A stretch of 64,000 bases of DNA from assembly GCA_944321895.1 (NCBI GenBank), contig CALUNA010000001.1, forward strand, positions 124,001-188,000. The letters are read 5' to 3'. Shown here piece after piece: positions 8,611 to 17,584 of the stretch (position 1 is its first letter; the number at the start of each line of letters is the position of its first letter). The stretch is from an uncultured Bacteroidales bacterium. Its GTDB lineage: Bacteria; Bacteroidota; Bacteroidia; Bacteroidales; Paludibacteraceae. The position numbers and the translations under genes were made by a program. The notes under the pieces were generated by a model. It ran no database searches. It had not been told where the DNA came from and saw only the letters and a program-made list of their open reading frames with translations.

Positions 8611-9092
8611 AAATTTTTAGTAAAATGAAATTGCAGATTGCAATGCTGTTTTTGGTGCTCGGGACGGCTATGTGTCCGGCACAGGATAAATTCTTCGAGA
8701 AATATGAAACAATGGACGGCGTGACAGTCGTGTCCATTTCTCCGAAAATGTTCCAGATGATGCCTGACATGGAAACAGGAGGGCTGGATTTGGGCAAGTT
8801 GAAAGGCAAGATAGCAGGCTTGCAGATTATCTCGACTGAACGCAAGGAAATACGCAATCAGATGAAAGCGGATTTCTCGAAAATGGTCGATATCTCGCTT
8901 TATGAAGAATTAATGCGTGTCAAGGATGAAGAGTCCAATGTTACTTTTTATGTTTTGCAGGATGGCGACCTGATAAAGGAAATGCTCATGTTGGCAGATG
9001 AGCCGACGGAGTTTACATTTATCTGCCTGTCAGGCAGTTTTACCATGCAGGAAATCATGCAGACGGTGGAAAGCATGTCCGACGCGGATTAA
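8607..9092 (+). CDS. Second DUF4252 protein, exported
   Basis: This 161-residue DUF4252 protein has a signal peptide ending near CPAQ. Its ATG overlaps the previous stop (ATGA). An alternative in-frame ATG at 8625 would give a more compact signal peptide. The mature part begins with DKFFEKYETMDGVTVVSI, a recognisable DUF4252 opening. With 7261-7704 it brackets the sigma/anti-sigma pair, so the operon likely makes two exported proteins plus their envelope-sensing regulator. Confidence 0.82.
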   Translation: MKIFSKMKLQIAMLFLVLGTAMCPAQDKFFEKYETMDGVTVVSISPKMFQMMPDMETGGLDLGKLKGKIAGLQIISTERKEIRNQMKADFSKMVDISLYEELMRVKDEESNVTFYVLQDGDLIKEMLMLADEPTEFTFICLSGSFTMQEIMQTVESMSDAD

Positions 9093-9112
9093 TGACGTGT
9101 CAGGGTTCATAA

Positions 9113-9151
9113 TGACGGGGAGGCTTCCGGTTTGGAAAAGCCTCCCCGTCA
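9113..9151 (+). terminator. Terminator of the ECF/DUF4252 operon
   Basis: A perfect 14-bp stem (TGACGGGGAGGCTT with AAGCCTCCCCGTCA) encloses an 11-base loop. The following T-run is weak (ATCTTATTG), but the stem is very strong. Confidence 0.75.
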
Positions 9152-9309
9152 TCTTATTGCCGCTTCCTTTGGGAAAAATTGTCATGAAAAGGTTGTTATA
9201 TTGCCGGTTGGACGTTTGAGGCATGACCCCAAAAATGTATTTTTTGTTTTTTATTGTGCAGTATTTGCCATAAAATCAAGCAGCTATTTTTTGTTTTTGG
9301 ATTAGATTT

Positions 9310-9317
9310 TACTTTTG
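9310..9317 (+). promoter_or_regulatory. Probable -7 box for the pectate lyase gene
   Basis: TACTTTTG lies at 9310-9317, with a TTTG 16 bases upstream (9290-9293), closer than the usual 19-21. The leader would be about 70 bases and contains a small hairpin (CGGAC/GTCCG, 9329-9345). The remaining 9152-9300 is A+T-rich with no other feature seen. Confidence 0.4.
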
Positions 9318-9394
9318 CCATACCCAAACGGACGATGATGTCCGAAAAACAAAGGTAAAACATAGTTATTCTAATCAATTTAAACCCAAAAAAC

Positions 9395-12300
9395 ATGAAG
9401 AACAAAGTCATTTTATTATTGGCGCTGATGACATGCTGTTTTTTTGCGCATGGACAAGTTTCAATCAAGGAAACCAAAGGATGGTTTGAAAGTGCTTGTA
9501 TTACATGGGATCTCTACGATGGAGCGGACATGTATAATGTGTATGTGAAACAATCCGGGACGACAGCTTGGACGCAACTTGATGAAGAACTGGTTCGCAA
9601 CTATGGTTGGTATGGCCGTGCTGATGCACTGGGACTTGCCGCCGGAAATTATCAGTTCAAGGTGGAAGCTGTCAAGTCCGGCAGTGTCATTGCCGGCAGT
9701 GCGGCAGAGAGCGGAACGGTTGCTGTGGCTTCCTACGACCGTGCCGGATTCGCCCACAAAGATGGCGAAGCGGTTGGTGCTTATAACAACGATGGCACAT
9801 TGAAAGCCAATGCACGTGTACTCTATATCACCAACGACAATATTGACAATGTTACGCTGACAGTGATGCAGGATAAAGCCGATACGGAATTTACAGGTTT
9901 GGGAGATATCCTGAAAGCTTTTGAAAAAGGCAAGGAAACCCGTCCGCTGGCAGTCCGTTTTATTGGTGACATTCAGAGCAGCAGCCAGCTTTACGGCGAT
10001 GCCGATGCCATGCAACTGAAAGGCAAGAATAACACCATTGCCCAGCAGGTTACTTTCGAAGGCGTCGGTGACGATGCCACCTTGAGCGACTTTGGCCTGA
10101 TATTCAATAAGGCAAACAATGTGGAAGTGCGCAACATCGGTTTTATGAACTTCAACGATGATGGAATATCCATTAAGGAATCCATGAAAATATGGATACA
10201 TCACTGCGACATTTTCTACGGGAAAAAAGGAAGTGCCAGTGACCAGGCCAAAGGCGACGGCTCGTTGGATGTGAAGGATGATTCACAGTATTGCACGTTC
10301 TCCTATGTACATTTCTGGGACTCCGGCAAAATGTCATTGTGCGGCATGAAATCGGAGAGCGGTCCCAATTATATCAGCTACCATCATAACTGGTTTGACC
10401 ATTCCGACTCACGCCATCCGCGTGTGCGCACCATGACCGTGCATGTATGGAACAACTATTATGATGGTGTTTCCAAATATGGTGTCGGCGTGACAACCGG
10501 TTCGAGCGTGTTTGTGGAAAACAACTATTTCCGCAATACGAGTCGTCCGATGATGTCATCACTGCAAGGGACTGATGCCACGGGTGATGGCACATTCAGC
10601 GGCGAAAGCGGCGGTATGATAAAATCTTACGGCAACCTGTTTGTGGAAACGGGCAGTAACTTCAGCTATATTACGGCCAATGCCGTTGAAGGTTCCGGTG
10701 CCACAGAAGTGAACGCCACAAGTTTTGATGCTTATCATGCCTCGACACGCGATGAGAAAGTACCGGACACGTATGAAACCCTTTCAGGTGGAACTCCGTA
10801 CAATAATTTTGATACGGATGCATCATTGATGTACACATATACTCCCGATGCCGCCATTGACGTTCCGGCCAAAGTGCAACGTTATGCAGGGCGCATGTTC
10901 GGGGGCGATTTCTCATGGTCAAACTTCGACAATTCGACCGATGATGCCGACTATAATGTAAATACGGCTTTGCAATCGGCCATTAATAGTTATGAAACCA
11001 ATTTGGTTGAAATAGCTGCGTTTACACAAACATTTTCTGCACCGGCAACGTATACGGTCACCTATTATGCAGATACGGAAGGTACTTCCGTATTCGAAAC
11101 CATGACAGGACAAACCAAAATCGTTTACCCGCAGAATACACCTACCAAAGATGGTGATACTTTTGTGGGCTGGTCCGTAATACAAGGCACAGTGCTCACA
11201 TCTGATATGGCAGTGTTCCCATCATTCTCCGATGGTACAATCAGTACGGGTGGCTCCACGTCCGGTGGCGGTACGGTTGAAGCCAGAAAATGGGACTTTA
11301 CTTCGTGGAGTTCGGAATCCCAGAATGCGATAACATCCAACACTTCCGTATGGACAATAAAAGGTGATGGTACACAGCGTTATAACGGCAGCTTCAGCAC
11401 CGAAACGGATTTAGGCCTTGCCGAGACGGAAGATTTGCTCTTTAAAGGCAGTGTGCTTGTCAGCTTCGATAGTGGAAAGGGACAATATATACAAGGTTCG
11501 TGTGCGATAACCGTACCTGTTACAGCCGGTCAGACCATAACCGTGCAGTTCTCCAACACTGGAAGCAGCAATGGCAGCCGTGACTTGACCATTGACGGAA
11601 CGGTGGTTGCTTCTTCGGCAAATACGACCAAAACGACAGGTAGCTATACGGTTCCTGCCGGCGTAACATCCGTCATTGTAAAAGGATCAGGAAGCTTGAA
11701 TTATTATACTATCCGTCTTACGGAAGAAGCCGGTGCCTTGGAAACACCCGAATTTGCATACAGTGCGGCAACCTGCCAGGCCGATATGGCAGCCGGTGCA
11801 ACCAATGTATGGCCGACATTGACAAATAATTCCGATGGTGAAGTAACCTATCGCAGTTCCAACCGTGCAGTGGCAACTGTTTCAGCTGAAGGTGCAATTA
11901 CTCTGCAAGGCATGGGAACGACCACGATAACCGCATCTGTTGCGGCTACTGAAAATTATGCGGCAGCTACAGCTTCCTATCTGCTTACGGTCATTAATTC
12001 CGGTATCCAGTCTTATACTGTAACATTCATGAATGATAAAGAAGTTTTTGCCGTTATGGAAAACCAATATTCGGTAGTTTATCCGACTGGCGAACCGCAG
12101 AAGGATGGTTACCTGTTCATGGGTTGGGATGTTCCTGCAGGAACGACACTTACTTCCGATTTGACCGTAAATGCTGTTTGGAAAGCTATTCCAACATACA
12201 CGGTGACCTTTATGGTTGATGGAACCGTGTATGAAACAATGTACAACCAGACGGTGGTTGTTTATCCGGCAACGACTCCGACCAAGGATGGTTTCGTGTT

Positions 12301-12967
12301 TGATGGCTGGGATGTGGAAGAAGGTACGACACTGACCAGGGATCTGACCGTAAACGGCTCGTTCTCAGAAGCAGTCACCGGTGATGTGGTTATTGAAGCA
12401 GGCACATTCCCGGGCGGTTACAAACTGGATGGTGCAACCAGCGGCTCGTTATATACATACAATGACAATACACAGGCTGCCAAATTGATACCGATAGAAG
12501 ATGGCGAACATACGGTGACATTGCCGGATGGAATCAAGGTAACCAAGGTTGTTTTTGAAGGATGCACACAAAACAATGAAGCTAAAGGCAATTTGACGAA
12601 CTTCAATGGCACATCGGTTTCATATAATTTTGTAAGCCGGAAAACGACTCCGTTCACGCAGGCTGTGTTCGAAGATCTGGATATAACAGGCAGTTTCACT
12701 TTTGAGGTAGATTATAAGGTAGCCTTGAGAATATCGCTGACAGTTCAGACGGTAACACATTCGCAGGCAACGATGCAATTGTTTACGGATACGGAGGATG
12801 CCATCCGTTTCAACGGTCACGAGATTTTGTCCGATGGTTTGATATACCTCTATAACGTGCAAGGCATGTTGCTTAAAACAGGTGAGGACAGTATCAATGT
12901 GGATAATCTGCCGGCGGGAATTTATCTTGTGCGTTGCGGCGAGCATTCATTGAAGATTTGCAGATAG
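9395..12967 (+). CDS. Secreted multidomain pectate lyase, PL1 family, T9SS-type C-terminus
   Basis: This 1190-residue exported enzyme should cleave homogalacturonan by beta-elimination. A signal peptide (to about residue 20) is followed by a fibronectin-III-like domain (21-110). The PL1 beta-helix core (about 125-500) shows IWIHHCDIF, the calcium-site segment DGSLDVKDDS, and SRHPRVR with the catalytic Arg. Then come a Listeria-Bacteroides (InlB B-type) repeat near residue 553, a carbohydrate-binding-like domain (630-780), a BIG2-like domain (790-870), and two more InlB-type repeats near 874 and 935. The C-terminus (LPAGIYLVRCGEHSLKICR) resembles T9SS type A sorting signals. It is monocistronic, with no SusC/SusD pair nearby. 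Confidence 0.92.
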   Translation: MKNKVILLLALMTCCFFAHGQVSIKETKGWFESACITWDLYDGADMYNVYVKQSGTTAWTQLDEELVRNYGWYGRADALGLAAGNYQFKVEAVKSGSVIAGSAAESGTVAVASYDRAGFAHKDGEAVGAYNNDGTLKANARVLYITNDNIDNVTLTVMQDKADTEFTGLGDILKAFEKGKETRPLAVRFIGDIQSSSQLYGDADAMQLKGKNNTIAQQVTFEGVGDDATLSDFGLIFNKANNVEVRNIGFMNFNDDGISIKESMKIWIHHCDIFYGKKGSASDQAKGDGSLDVKDDSQYCTFSYVHFWDSGKMSLCGMKSESGPNYISYHHNWFDHSDSRHPRVRTMTVHVWNNYYDGVSKYGVGVTTGSSVFVENNYFRNTSRPMMSSLQGTDATGDGTFSGESGGMIKSYGNLFVETGSNFSYITANAVEGSGATEVNATSFDAYHASTRDEKVPDTYETLSGGTPYNNFDTDASLMYTYTPDAAIDVPAKVQRYAGRMFGGDFSWSNFDNSTDDADYNVNTALQSAINSYETNLVEIAAFTQTFSAPATYTVTYYADTEGTSVFETMTGQTKIVYPQNTPTKDGDTFVGWSVIQGTVLTSDMAVFPSFSDGTISTGGSTSGGGTVEARKWDFTSWSSESQNAITSNTSVWTIKGDGTQRYNGSFSTETDLGLAETEDLLFKGSVLVSFDSGKGQYIQGSCAITVPVTAGQTITVQFSNTGSSNGSRDLTIDGTVVASSANTTKTTGSYTVPAGVTSVIVKGSGSLNYYTIRLTEEAGALETPEFAYSAATCQADMAAGATNVWPTLTNNSDGEVTYRSSNRAVATVSAEGAITLQGMGTTTITASVAATENYAAATASYLLTVINSGIQSYTVTFMNDKEVFAVMENQYSVVYPTGEPQKDGYLFMGWDVPAGTTLTSDLTVNAVWKAIPTYTVTFMVDGTVYETMYNQTVVVYPATTPTKDGFVFDGWDVEEGTTLTRDLTVNGSFSEAVTGDVVIEAGTFPGGYKLDGATSGSLYTYNDNTQAAKLIPIEDGEHTVTLPDGIKVTKVVFEGCTQNNEAKGNLTNFNGTSVSYNFVSRKTTPFTQAVFEDLDITGSFTFEVDYKVALRISLTVQTVTHSQATMQLFTDTEDAIRFNGHEILSDGLIYLYNVQGMLLKTGEDSINVDNLPAGIYLVRCGEHSLKICR

Positions 12968-13010
12968 GAATTCATATCATGTGTTAGTCTTCCGATAGGC
13001 TTTTGAATGG

Positions 13011-13043
13011 TCGGGTGTGTCGTATGGCACACCCGATTTTTTT
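13011..13043 (+). terminator. Terminator of the pectate lyase gene
   Basis: TCGGGTGTG at 13011-13019 pairs with CACACCCGA at 13028-13036, followed by seven T residues. Confidence 0.9.
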
Positions 13044-13088
13044 GTATGACGCAGGAATCCTGTTCGTCGGCCTAAAATGACATGATGC

Positions 13089-13119
13089 TTTATTTAATGA
13101 CTGACATTTTATATTTTTG
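13089..13119 (+). promoter_or_regulatory. Bacteroides-type promoter of the methyltransferase gene
   Basis: The -7 box TATTTTTG at 13112-13119 and TTTA at 13089-13092 are 19 bases apart. The predicted start near 13125 lies downstream of the ATGs at 13082 and 13085, so the ATG at 13148 is the likely translation start. Confidence 0.6.
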
Positions 13120-13147
13120 CATGCGGAAACATTTGTTTATAGGCAGT

Positions 13148-14047
13148 ATGAAACGGATATTTTTACATACCTGTCCGCTTTGCGGGAGTGATGCACTTGA
13201 GTCTGCCATGGAGTGCAAGGATTATTATGCCAGTGGGGAAACATACGTACTGGAAAAATGCAGCAAATGCGGATTCCTGTTCACGCAAAATGTACCGGAC
13301 GAAACGGAAATAGGACGTTATTACGAAACTCCCGCCTACATATCCCATTCGGACACGCGGAAAGGCTTGACAAACAGTCTGTATCATATTGTCAGGAAAT
13401 ACATGCTCAAGCGCAAACGCTTATTAGTGGAGAAGATATCCGGACGGACAAACGGGAACTTGCTCGATTACGGGACTGGGACGGGCTACTTTGCACAGAC
13501 CATGAAAGAAGCCGGGTGGCATGTTACCGCCATTGAAAAAAGTGAGCAGGCACGTAAAACCGCACTGGACAACTTCGGTTTGCAAGTGGACAGTGAACAA
13601 ACCTTCAGCCAATTGCAGTCCGGTACATTCCATGTCATCACCTTATGGCACGTTCTGGAACATTTGCAAAACCTGAACGAAATGTGGGAACAGCTCCGCA
13701 GGCTGCTGACCTCCGATGGGCATCTGGTCGTTGCCGTACCCAATTGCCAATCGTCCGATGCCGGATATTACGGCAACATGTGGGCGGCTTACGACGTTCC
13801 GCGCCATTTGTGGCATTTCTCTCCGGAAACCATGCGGCAATTTGCCGAAAAACACGGTTTCCGCCTTATCCGGACGCTGCCCATGCCATTTGATGCCTTT
13901 TACGTGTCCATCCTGTCAGAAAAATACAGGCAAACAGCTTTGCCGTTCATCAAAGGAATGTGCAGTGGCCTGCGGGCATGGTTGCGGGCGTGCAGGCAAC
14001 CCGATAAAAGCAGTTCACTGATTTATGTATTCCGTATTGGACAATAA
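13148..14047 (+). CDS. SAM-dependent methyltransferase with N-terminal zinc ribbon
   Basis: This 299-residue cytosolic protein carries four cysteines (C9, C12, C38, C41) that form a probable zinc ribbon. A class I methyltransferase domain follows: motif I LLDYGTGTGYFAQ near residue 105, and WHVLEHLQN near 165, typical of the Methyltransf_23 group. Such proteins methylate small molecules, sugars or quinone-like substrates; the substrate cannot be told here. I chose the ATG at 13148 because the promoter -7 box lies downstream of the earlier in-frame ATG. It stands alone between two terminators. Confidence 0.8.
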   Translation: MKRIFLHTCPLCGSDALESAMECKDYYASGETYVLEKCSKCGFLFTQNVPDETEIGRYYETPAYISHSDTRKGLTNSLYHIVRKYMLKRKRLLVEKISGRTNGNLLDYGTGTGYFAQTMKEAGWHVTAIEKSEQARKTALDNFGLQVDSEQTFSQLQSGTFHVITLWHVLEHLQNLNEMWEQLRRLLTSDGHLVVAVPNCQSSDAGYYGNMWAAYDVPRHLWHFSPETMRQFAEKHGFRLIRTLPMPFDAFYVSILSEKYRQTALPFIKGMCSGLRAWLRACRQPDKSSSLIYVFRIGQ

Positions 14048-14050
14048 AAA

Positions 14051-14089
14051 AGAATAAACCGCCTCATCAAATATGAGGCGGTTTATTCT
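14051..14089. terminator. Bidirectional terminator
   Basis: A perfect 17-bp stem (14051-14067 with 14073-14089) has a five-base loop and A/T-rich flanks on both sides. It serves the methyltransferase gene and the convergent glycan operon. Confidence 0.92.
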
Positions 14090-14124
14090 TACAACCAGAA
14101 TTATACCTTGTCTGGACTTTCGAG

Positions 14125-15801
14125 TCAACGGACAAGATATTTCTGACCGTTGACAATATACACACCGGCAGGAAGAGTGACAACCTTTTGTCCGCTCAGG
14201 ACACTTTTATCCATTACAATGCCAATTACATTGACAATGGAATATTCCAGGGCAGAATTGCTTTGCAAAGTCAGGTTTCCTTTTCCCGGCAACACGTTCA
14301 ACTCATCTGCCTGTTGTGATGAAAAACCGGTAGTAGACTTATTCGTGAATTTTATTTCTATGGAAACATTGCCATCAATATATTCCGCAGGAATCGTAAT
14401 CAATCCATCTTCGGTCAGGGCGATTTTTTCTTCCTGCCACTGGCGGTTTTCGCATACATATTGTTCACCGGTGAGATTGTAGCCATGCTTAATTACCAGT
14501 CCTGTAATTTCGTAATCGCCATCCATTTCAACATTAAAGCTAAATTCCTGACCGAATGGAATCTGCTCCGGGAGTGCTCCGCCATCGGCAGCAGTAACAA
14601 CACACATGCGGGCCATAACCGACAGGTTGACATTCTCATTATGGATGTTGGCAAGCAGGTCAACAATAAATCCGCCATTACCTCCTATAGGTTGCACCGG
14701 ACTTCCTGCTGCATCATCGCTGTTCCAGTCAACCTTGCAACGAACCCGGTAAAATCCCGGTTCCATATTTGCCGGTATCGTAAATGCCGGCGGATTGGCG
14801 TTTGTACCGTCTTGGACACTCTGCCCTTTGCTATTATATCCGGTTTTAGCATTGTTTTCGCTTAAGAACGAATATGCCACCAAATCACTGGCCTCTGTCG
14901 GCATATTGTTGCTGTATGCCGGCGTAAACTTGCCATCGTTCCCTTTGTCCAAATAAACATACCTGTGCATCCAGTCACCGGTATAATTAAATGCCGTTGT
15001 TATTTCTTCACCAATTAACATAGAAACTGGTTTTACATCCATCTGATCAATATAAATAGTCCCATTAAGTCCAGACAAATTATAATTAGCACTTGCCCCC
15101 CTATTTCCACTAAATGCAAAACTATTCAATTTACGGTCTGTCCTTGTAACTTTTTGGTCTTTGTCAAACGAAAGAGGATAAACCTCTGTGGAGAACCGAG
15201 GTTGTGCATCATCGTTGTGGATTATCTCATCAAAATAAACGACATAGTCATCATCGGTGGCCAGCATGGATTTTGTATCCGGAACAATTACAAGACTATG
15301 TAGTTGTGCGGCTGCATTTCCAGAGATTTTGAAAACGGCATCCGCCCATTTCCCGGCCGGTATTACCTTGGTCGATACCCTTACCAACTGGAAAACTTCC
15401 GCACTCTGTGCCGGCCAGTCATTCCGTTTGCCAAGTCCGACCAAAGCAAGGGAACCGCGTTGCGGGGTTTTTACCAACACATGTATATAAGTTGGCGTAG
15501 CAGACAATTGGATAGGGGTTTTCAAATCGATTCTTGCGCCGTAAAGGTGACTACCGTACCTTGACCGGTTAAAAGCCAAAACCTTGGCTGTTTCATTTAC
15601 ACCCGTCTCTGGGGCTGGATTATCAACAATTTGAACTTGACCCGCAAGCTGGCCGGTCCGGAACGGGGAATCTACCCAATAATCATAGGTTGAAATGGCC
15701 TTATGATTATCTTCTTCAAAATTTATGGTCTGCGCCATACCCGCCACTGTTATCATTGAGGCGGACAATATGGATAATATGTATTTTTTCATTCTATTCA
15801 A
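14125..15801 (-). CDS. Exported protein with T9SS-type C-terminus, fucosidase-operon partner
   Basis: This 558-residue protein has a signal peptide (hydrophobic to GMAQ) and no catalytic motif that I recognise. Residues about 20-200 look like a beta-sandwich that could bind carbohydrate. A middle part (YLDKGNDGKFTPAYSNN, then GFYRVRCKVDW) resembles GEVED-type domains. The C-terminal 65 residues, ending LPAGVYIVNGQKYLVR, look like a T9SS type A sorting domain. It starts 12 bases after the GH29 stop, so the two are co-transcribed and may act together at the cell surface. An in-frame ATG at 15792 is an equally good start. Confidence 0.7.
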   Translation of the reverse strand: MNRMKKYILSILSASMITVAGMAQTINFEEDNHKAISTYDYWVDSPFRTGQLAGQVQIVDNPAPETGVNETAKVLAFNRSRYGSHLYGARIDLKTPIQLSATPTYIHVLVKTPQRGSLALVGLGKRNDWPAQSAEVFQLVRVSTKVIPAGKWADAVFKISGNAAAQLHSLVIVPDTKSMLATDDDYVVYFDEIIHNDDAQPRFSTEVYPLSFDKDQKVTRTDRKLNSFAFSGNRGASANYNLSGLNGTIYIDQMDVKPVSMLIGEEITTAFNYTGDWMHRYVYLDKGNDGKFTPAYSNNMPTEASDLVAYSFLSENNAKTGYNSKGQSVQDGTNANPPAFTIPANMEPGFYRVRCKVDWNSDDAAGSPVQPIGGNGGFIVDLLANIHNENVNLSVMARMCVVTAADGGALPEQIPFGQEFSFNVEMDGDYEITGLVIKHGYNLTGEQYVCENRQWQEEKIALTEDGLITIPAEYIDGNVSIEIKFTNKSTTGFSSQQADELNVLPGKGNLTLQSNSALEYSIVNVIGIVMDKSVLSGQKVVTLPAGVYIVNGQKYLVR

Positions 15802-15813
15802 GATTTAAAGTGT

Positions 15814-17310
15814 TTAAAATACTGATACTGTATGAATAAGAGGACATTCCTTGCTGTCTGTTATTTTGACTCTGACATATCGTGCCGATTGTCCGGAACC
15901 GTATGATGTAGTGTCATCGTTTTTGGCCATTATGCGTTTGTATCCGATGGTGGTGCCGGTTGCAAATGTAGTCCAGGTTGCATTGTCCGTGCTGGTTTCT
16001 ATGGTGAATGATTTTACCCTTTGTCCGAGGCGGATATATTCCTGAAGCATTACGTAATGGATTGTTTTTGTTTCACCAAGATCTATGACAAAGGAACCGG
16101 TTGTCTGTCCGTCATTGGTTGCCCAGTAAGTGTTTTTGTTATTGTCCGTGATGTTGCTTGCGGCAAAGCTTCCCGGGGTACGTGTTATATTGGCTGTAAC
16201 TGTTTTGTTCAACGCAAAATCGTTAGTAAGTCTTGTTTGCAACAACTGTCCAAGTCCTTCAAGGCTTGTTACTACCCGATTAGGAATAACGCCCGATGTA
16301 TTCGGGGCGCAGTTCATGATAAGTGTTGCGTTGCGGCCGACGCTTTCAAGATAGATTTGGAACAGCCGTTCTGCAGATTTTGTATTGCTCTCATCATCCT
16401 GTGTCCAGAACCATTTACTTGTTGTCCTGACATCCACTTCGGATGGAATAAACATTAATCCATCTTCAATACCGCTGTTGTTGGCTCCTTCAACTGTAAC
16501 TTCAGATATGTCGAAATTCGACCAGCAGGTCTTGCCGGAATATCCATCTTCGTTGCCGCACCATCTGAATTCGCGTCCCCAAACAACGCAGTTGGGCTGC
16601 ATTTTGTGTATGGAATCCAGCAGGTTGTCCCAGTCGTAATAGGTAGCTTTGTCTATGGTTCTGTTTGTCATAGAGCTTCCACCATAATAACCGCTACCGC
16701 CATTTGCGCCATCAAACCATATTTCAAACAATTCACCATAATTGGTACACAATTCCGTAATCTGTTTCATAAATACCTCGGTAATGTATTCCGGCTCGGC
16801 ATAATGTTCATTGCTGGCGTCCCATGGGGAAAGGTAAACGCCGAACTTCATGCCATACTTTTTGCACGCTTCCGAAACAAGTTGTGGTATATCCGTCTGG
16901 GGACCCGCATTCGCGCTGTTAAGCACATTGAAGTCCGTACTTTTTGTCGGCCACAGGCAGAAACCATCATGGTGTTTGCAAATAACCACCATGCCTTTCA
17001 TTCCTGCTGATTTCATTGATGAAACCCACTGCTCGCAATTAGGAACGGTTTGCGGTGCAAATTCCTGCGCATTCGGTCTTCTGTTGTTTCCCCATTCAGA
17101 CCCGACAAAGGTATTCGGGCCATAATGCGAGAAACCGTAAAATTCTGTTTCAAACCAGCTCATTTGACGTTCATTCGGAACAGGGAACACCGGAGCAGGC
17201 GTGTTGTCTGGGTTAGCTAAATTCTGTTCTGTAAAATTTTGTGCATTTATGCACACCGGCATTATCATCAGAAAGGATAATGCTGTCCAACATTTAAAGT
17301 TTAGTTTCAT
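15814..17310 (-). CDS. Secreted alpha-L-fucosidase, GH29, with C-terminal F5/8-type (CBM32-like) domain
   Basis: The enzyme hydrolyses terminal alpha-L-fucose from glycans. A signal peptide ends near residue 23. The GH29 barrel shows KHHDGFCLWP near 112, GVYLSPWDAS near 158, and the nucleophile Asp200 in IWFDGANG. Residues about 365-498 form a coagulation-factor-5/8-like domain (NITDNNKNTYWAT, then RYVRVKI), often a galactoside- or fucoside-binding module. It lacks an obvious T9SS tail, unlike its operon partner, so it may be periplasmic or released differently. It is the first gene of a two-gene operon. Confidence 0.92.
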   Translation of the reverse strand: MKLNFKCWTALSFLMIMPVCINAQNFTEQNLANPDNTPAPVFPVPNERQMSWFETEFYGFSHYGPNTFVGSEWGNNRRPNAQEFAPQTVPNCEQWVSSMKSAGMKGMVVICKHHDGFCLWPTKSTDFNVLNSANAGPQTDIPQLVSEACKKYGMKFGVYLSPWDASNEHYAEPEYITEVFMKQITELCTNYGELFEIWFDGANGGSGYYGGSSMTNRTIDKATYYDWDNLLDSIHKMQPNCVVWGREFRWCGNEDGYSGKTCWSNFDISEVTVEGANNSGIEDGLMFIPSEVDVRTTSKWFWTQDDESNTKSAERLFQIYLESVGRNATLIMNCAPNTSGVIPNRVVTSLEGLGQLLQTRLTNDFALNKTVTANITRTPGSFAASNITDNNKNTYWATNDGQTTGSFVIDLGETKTIHYVMLQEYIRLGQRVKSFTIETSTDNATWTTFATGTTIGYKRIMAKNDDTTSYGSGQSARYVRVKITDSKECPLIHTVSVF

Positions 17311-17437
17311 AAAAAGATGTATTTGGATTAAGGAATAAAGAGATAAAATAACTTGAATATTTTTTCATGGTTGGTTTTTCAGATAAATTGATGGTGTAAT
17401 TCAGGAACGGATGCAAACTTATCCCCCATAATTTCGG

Positions 17438-17467
17438 CAAAGGTATAAAAAAAATGAAAATTACAAC
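17438..17467 (-). promoter_or_regulatory. Promoter of the fucosidase operon
   Basis: Minus-strand -7 box TACCTTTG lies at 17445-17438, and a TTG at 17466-17464 lies 18 bases upstream. The leader would be about 120 bases. The rest of 17311-17584 is A+T-rich with no gene or clear hairpin. Confidence 0.6.
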
Positions 17468-17584
17468 ATTAATAATTGTATTGAATGATTAATAAGCATT
17501 CAAAATCCGGATAAATACTTCTTAATGAACAGCAAGTATGGGCTTATGTTATTTTTTTTGGGGGGAAGCCGTGTTGTTGTTTTT

